From an uncultured Bacteriovoracaceae bacterium (lineage in GTDB: Bacteria; Bdellovibrionota; Bacteriovoracia; Bacteriovoracales; Bacteriovoracaceae), in the NCBI GenBank assembly GCA_937931205.1, contig CALHBF010000006.1:1-45884 (forward strand): a stretch of 45,884 nt of DNA. The letters are read 5' to 3'. Within the stretch, counting starts at the first letter, position 1. Each line of letters starts with the position of its first letter. Below, piece after piece: positions 43,771 through 45,884 of the stretch. Both the position numbers and the translations under genes were made by a program. The notes under the pieces are model-generated. The model was not told the origin of the DNA. It saw nothing but the letters and a program-made list of their open reading frames with translations, and did not search any database.

Positions 43771-43802
43771 GAAAAAGAAAGGACGGAATTACTTCCGTCC
43801 TT
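43771..43802 (-). terminator. Intrinsic terminator of the serine protease gene
   Basis: AAGGACGGAA and TTCCGTCCTT pair around a four-base loop (43779-43802); on the minus strand TTTCTTTTTC follows. It lies 8 bases after the protease stop. Confidence 0.85.
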
Positions 43803-43810
43803 GAATGAGC

Positions 43811-45049
43811 TTAAAGTGTGTCAACAAATTCGATGCCAGTTTTGTCAGGATCTAAGTGAGGAGCAAGCGAGTTGAACTCTTCTCCACCACCTTTCCAAGA
43901 TGCATGAAAACGTCCATACCAATCGGCCTGACGGATAGAACATGATGCATATCCACCATGCAGTTGTCCTACAACTCGACGATTCATATCAAATAAAGGA
44001 GATCCTGATGAACCAGGTTCAGTTGTTCCTTTATCCCAACTTGAAATTCTTACGTGAGTGCGCTCACCTTCATCTTCAGAAAGATATTTAGTGATGCTTG
44101 TTTGCTTATCATGAAAGCTAATCGACTTTTCATCAGTATTTGGATGGTGAATACCAACAGCACCGTTAGGAGCTACGTCTTGATTACTCCATCCACTGTA
44201 ATGAACATTCCACTCATCTTTAGGAGCTGAGAGAAGTTTTACAAGTGTGAAGTCTGATTTTGCCCATGAAGCCAGGTGAACTGCACCACTTTGGAAGTCA
44301 GAATATCTCCCTCTGCCTGTGCGACAGTAAGGTTTTTGATAGTTCCAGTGAGCTACCAGGCTGGCCGCATTGCTGCTGCTCACTCGACAGTGATTGGCAG
44401 TCATAAAGAATGGTGTCTTATCTTCTTTAGCATTGTTAACCATGAAGCCAGTACAGAATGAACGACCACCAATGGCAATGACGGCCACCGAGTTCACTTC
44501 TTTTTCCCAGCCTTTAGAATCATCACAGGCCACATCAATGTTACAGCTTCCAGCTTTTTGAGTCGATTGACCAAATTCTCTGAATCCTTGACCAACATGC
44601 CCAATAACGAGACGAAGTTTTGCCAGATCTTCTTCGTCTACTTGAACTTCAATGACAATTTTATCTGCGAGGATAACTGGCGTCCAAAATTGGTGATTGA
44701 TGTTATTGTCTTCTGAGGTCAGCTCTCTCATAAATTGAGTGTGATCTTCTGAGTGAATTTGTACAGTGGCACTTTCCGGTAATTCAAATTCTGTAAAACC
44801 TAAATTTAAGCTGACGGCATTAGGTGCGTAGACAGTATGTCTCCAAACCATTTTACCGTTTTCTCTTTCCCATTTATCCGGGCGAATATTCGTGTCGTGA
44901 GCAACAGCAAACTCAGGCGCTTCACCTTTCTTTTCTTGCTGAAGTTGCTTCTGATGAACTTGATTAATATCAAGTGAAGGGAAGAATGTTGTTTCTGCTA
45001 TTGCATGAAACGAAATCCAGCTTACTGCCAGTAAAAATATATATTTCAT
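43811..45049 (-). CDS. Secreted trypsin-fold serine protease, lysyl-endopeptidase-like
   Basis: Start ATG 45049, preceded by AAAGGAG, opens a signal peptide (ending AIAET); upstream in-frame codons to 45211 are not needed. A beta-rich N-terminal region (about 20-160) resembles the propeptide of Lys-C-type proteases. The S1 triad is visible: His220 in 'FMTANHC', Asp266 in 'AKSDFTLVKL' and Ser350 in 'EPGSSGSPLF', with 'VVGQLHGG' after it. Cysteines flank these blocks as in Achromobacter lysyl endopeptidase. Likely secreted for protein digestion. Confidence 0.9.
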   Translation of the reverse strand: MKYIFLLAVSWISFHAIAETTFFPSLDINQVHQKQLQQEKKGEAPEFAVAHDTNIRPDKWERENGKMVWRHTVYAPNAVSLNLGFTEFELPESATVQIHSEDHTQFMRELTSEDNNINHQFWTPVILADKIVIEVQVDEEDLAKLRLVIGHVGQGFREFGQSTQKAGSCNIDVACDDSKGWEKEVNSVAVIAIGGRSFCTGFMVNNAKEDKTPFFMTANHCRVSSSNAASLVAHWNYQKPYCRTGRGRYSDFQSGAVHLASWAKSDFTLVKLLSAPKDEWNVHYSGWSNQDVAPNGAVGIHHPNTDEKSISFHDKQTSITKYLSEDEGERTHVRISSWDKGTTEPGSSGSPLFDMNRRVVGQLHGGYASCSIRQADWYGRFHASWKGGGEEFNSLAPHLDPDKTGIEFVDTL

Positions 45050-45158
45050 AGCTAACTCCTTTGCTTCCATTAGTATAGAAGGAAAGTTATGGGCTTGAAA
45101 TTTAACATTTTCTCTCATTTGCATAGACAAAGATTTTCTAGAGATAAATACTAGTGTG

Positions 45159-45884
45159 ATGTTGGGATTTTTTATTTTCTTTATTGGCACACAACTTTGG
45201 GCCCAGGACATATCTTCATTCTTTTCTCCCTCTAATCACGTGGGGCAGTTGAGTGTAGAGAATTTGATTCAACCCAAAGTGGAGAGTGAAAGCCGTGAAG
45301 AAACTAAAATGGTCAACTCTAAATTAGATGCTCAGTATAATGTAAAAACTGACCGCTTTGATTACATGATTGGGGCCAATTATCGCCATCTTGATTTTGA
45401 TAATAACACCCAAATTAATCGCGACTATTATCAGTATCAAGGATCTTTCGGGGTAAAAAAACATTTATCGAATAATCGATTTTGGTTAGCAACTTTGAGC
45501 TATGGAACAGCATCGGACAGGCCTTTCAAAAATGCCAATGATGATACCATTTCGGCAAACTTTATTAAAAAGACCTCAGATAAATGGTTCTTTGTTTTGA
45601 ACTACTCTAATAATAGAGTCTTTCTTAATAACATTCCTTTTCCTGGTTTCTTTTATGTTAAGGAAGCAACACGGGAGAAGATGACTATCTTCGGATTACC
45701 GTTTTTCCTTTTTGTCCGACAATATGGGGATTGGTCAGTAAAATATCTGGGCTTTCTGCCATGGACCCATCAGGCCCGTGTAAGTTTTGTTAAGTTTTTT
45801 TGGATTCGCCCTTATCTTGGTTTTGAGCAGGGTGTAATGAATTTTTTTCGACATGATCGTGAGGATCTTGCTCATCGAGTTTTT
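45159..45884 (+). CDS. Outer-membrane beta-barrel-like protein (partial, cut by window end)
   Basis: An open frame from ATG 45159 runs to the last base of the window (242 codons, no stop). It opens with a signal peptide (MLGFFIFFIGTQLWAQD), followed by a mature region of alternating hydrophobic and polar residues rich in Tyr/Phe/Trp/Asn/Asp ('YMIGANYRHLDFDNNTQINR', 'WLATLSYGTAS'), typical of an outer-membrane barrel. No family identified. The start could also be GTG 45156. It diverges from the protease gene with 109 bases between starts. Confidence 0.72.
   Translation, partial: MLGFFIFFIGTQLWAQDISSFFSPSNHVGQLSVENLIQPKVESESREETKMVNSKLDAQYNVKTDRFDYMIGANYRHLDFDNNTQINRDYYQYQGSFGVKKHLSNNRFWLATLSYGTASDRPFKNANDDTISANFIKKTSDKWFFVLNYSNNRVFLNNIPFPGFFYVKEATREKMTIFGLPFFLFVRQYGDWSVKYLGFLPWTHQARVSFVKFFWIRPYLGFEQGVMNFFRHDREDLAHRVF

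Overview
The window looks like chromosomal DNA from a low-GC Gram-negative bacterium. The mix of genes (Gsk-type inosine-guanosine kinase, MnmA, YbdG-like channel, many lineage-specific secreted proteins and lipoproteins, degenerate HD-GYP and HPt-like signalling proteins, secreted proteases) fits Bdellovibrionota, most likely the Bacteriovorax/Peredibacter side. That placement is an inference from gene content; no rRNA is present. I see no phage, insertion sequence, CRISPR array or integrase. One tRNA gene (tRNA-Leu, GAG) is present.

Layout. 1-9.5 kb: an SH3-like/beta-barrel surface protein, a tight three-gene operon (App1-like HAD phosphatase, Ntn-hydrolase-like protein, two-TM protein), acylphosphatase, a second three-gene operon ending in a coiled-coil/small-heat-shock fusion, a lipoprotein, a membrane-anchored unknown and an N-formylglutamate amidohydrolase-like enzyme. 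9.6-15.4 kb: gsk, a possible PD-(D/E)xK-like protein, a degenerate ABC-ATPase-like protein, a divergent MnmA paralogue next to a canonical mnmA, and small ORFs. 15.4-19.6 kb: small secreted and SnoaL-like proteins, an enol-lactonase-like hydrolase preceded by a decayed beta-ketoadipyl thiolase, a secreted zinc protease, a YfcG-like GST and tRNA-Leu.

20.3-31.1 kb is the most unusual part. Five translationally coupled minus-strand genes encode an ATP-grasp ligase, an MBL-fold hydrolase, a GNAT acetyltransferase, a family 5 solute-binding protein and a sensor histidine kinase. A divergent MFS-like transporter and an NtrC-type sigma-54 response regulator complete the locus. This looks like a make/export/sense module for an unknown small amide or peptide-like molecule. 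Beyond the regulator, an intergenic region holds a perfect FNR-type box, two tandem identical-arm palindromes 21 bp apart and a weak sigma-54-like promoter. It leads into a four-gene operon of secreted and lipoprotein unknowns, two of them paralogous to each other.

31.1-45.9 kb: VOC, hemerythrin, Mpo1-like and DUF1653 proteins, a pectinacetylesterase-like hydrolase, a degenerate HPt/HD-GYP pair, a YiiX-like papain-fold enzyme, a fatty-acid desaturase with an extra coiled-coil tail, a YbdG-type channel, a dicarboxylate/glutamate symporter, a TonB-like protein followed by a single-domain response regulator, a large COG4389-type membrane protein, a Lys-C-like serine protease and, cut by the window edge, an outer-membrane-like protein. 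Genes are densely packed on both strands, with several convergent overlaps and bidirectional hairpin terminators. No gene-free stretch exceeds 300 bases; the longest, about 240 bases, lies upstream of position 28345.
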